Source: Schistosoma haematobium (lineage: Eukaryota > Platyhelminthes > Trematoda > Strigeidida > Schistosomatidae). Taken from it: DNA of 64,000 nt. The first letter of the stretch is position 1. The number at the start of each line of letters is the position of its first letter. The DNA lies in assembly GCF_000699445.3 (NCBI RefSeq), contig NC_067201.1:12641501-12705500 (forward strand). Direction: 5' to 3'. The notes under the pieces were generated by a model, which was not told where the DNA came from, ran no database searches, and saw nothing but the letters and a program-made list of their open reading frames with translations. Shown piece by piece: positions 63,600-64,000 of the stretch. A program made the position numbers and the translations under genes.

Positions 63600-63750
63600 G
63601 TTGACTTGATAAATTAAAGGTTAATCGCTAATCGCGAGATCTGAAAGTTCTAGCTTCTATTACCGGAAGCGGGGTCATGGCTGTATACTGTTGAGGATTA
63701 ACATACCACGACAAAACAGCTGTACAGTGTCTTCTAATTTACAAACCACT
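63600..63750 (+). repeat. SINE-2, sense, strongly decayed
   Basis: AAATTAAAGGTTAATCGCTA, then a box B remnant, GAAGCGGGGTCATGGCTGTA, CTGTTGAGGATTAACATACC and AAAACAGCTGTACAGTGTCT keep the order of head, hammerhead and tail. Confidence 0.55.
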
Positions 63751-63754
63751 TATA

Positions 63755-64000
63755 CTCATATAAACCAAATATTTCGTGAAAAAGACCAAGTCAACCGCAT
63801 TATGTCGACAACGATTCGGCATCTATATCACTAATACAACTAATGGTAAAATGACACATACACACACAAAACGAAACAATTAAATACAATAGTAAATAAG
63901 AAGAAATGTAAGAAAAAAAGCCGTCTATTTTCAATAGTAAAATATAATATTCTCAATGTCATTAAAGAAAACGAGCAATATGAATATTGGACGAGAACTT
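63755..64000. other. AT-rich DNA at the right edge
   Basis: Only a short (CA)n run at 63857-63868; nothing else seen. Confidence 0.4.

Overview
The window looks like nuclear DNA of a blood fluke (genus Schistosoma). It is AT-rich, intron-rich and crowded with retroelement debris. One abundant repeat matches the schistosome Sm-alpha hammerhead-ribozyme family, the LINEs resemble schistosome RTE elements (SR2/SR3/Perere-3 type) and a second CR1-like lineage, and there is a Penelope-like remnant. I cannot name the species from sequence alone. There are no bacterial features, rRNA genes or CRISPR arrays, and I saw no convincing functional tRNA gene.

Two host protein genes can be supported, both on the + strand. 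First, 3758-5909 carries the last two coding exons of a LAR-type receptor protein tyrosine phosphatase (distal domain D2). Earlier exons must lie to the left of the window. Second, five in-phase exons spread over 29 kb (30948-59914) encode a 581-residue TGF-beta superfamily preproprotein of the activin/inhibin type, with a dibasic furin-like site and a 126-residue ligand holding the nine-cysteine pattern. It corresponds to the schistosome gene known as InAct. Its introns are 13.3, 10.8, 2.2 and 1.0 kb.

Most of the rest is mobile DNA: (i) RTE LINE copies at 1-1010, 2659-3443, 7978-8082, 9170-9706, 21895-22752, 23746-23965, 25748-25965, 31737-31994, 38222-38440 and 39452-42240; (ii) CR1-like LINE copies at 12604-13503, 14195-14847, 48125-49035 and 61440-61780; (iii) three tRNA-headed SINE families, called here SINE-1 (Sm-alpha-like), SINE-2 (most abundant) and SINE-3, each with a hammerhead-like motif downstream of its pol III box B; (iv) a 289-bp inverted-repeat MITE (two copies); (v) an approximately 480-bp unclassified repeat; (vi) a Penelope-like RT remnant.

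The most unusual pattern is a set of at least six SINE-2 insertions that are head-to-head palindromic dimers. Each has one complete and one shortened 3' tail pointing outward, and each lies between one pair of short target-site duplications, so each dimer appears to have inserted as a unit. A related event at 31737-32169 fuses an antisense LINE 3' end to a sense SINE-2 between 12-bp duplications, 29 bp after the exon 1 splice donor of the activin-like gene. Coordinates of splice sites and repeats were read by eye; repeat edges are approximate unless a target duplication is given.
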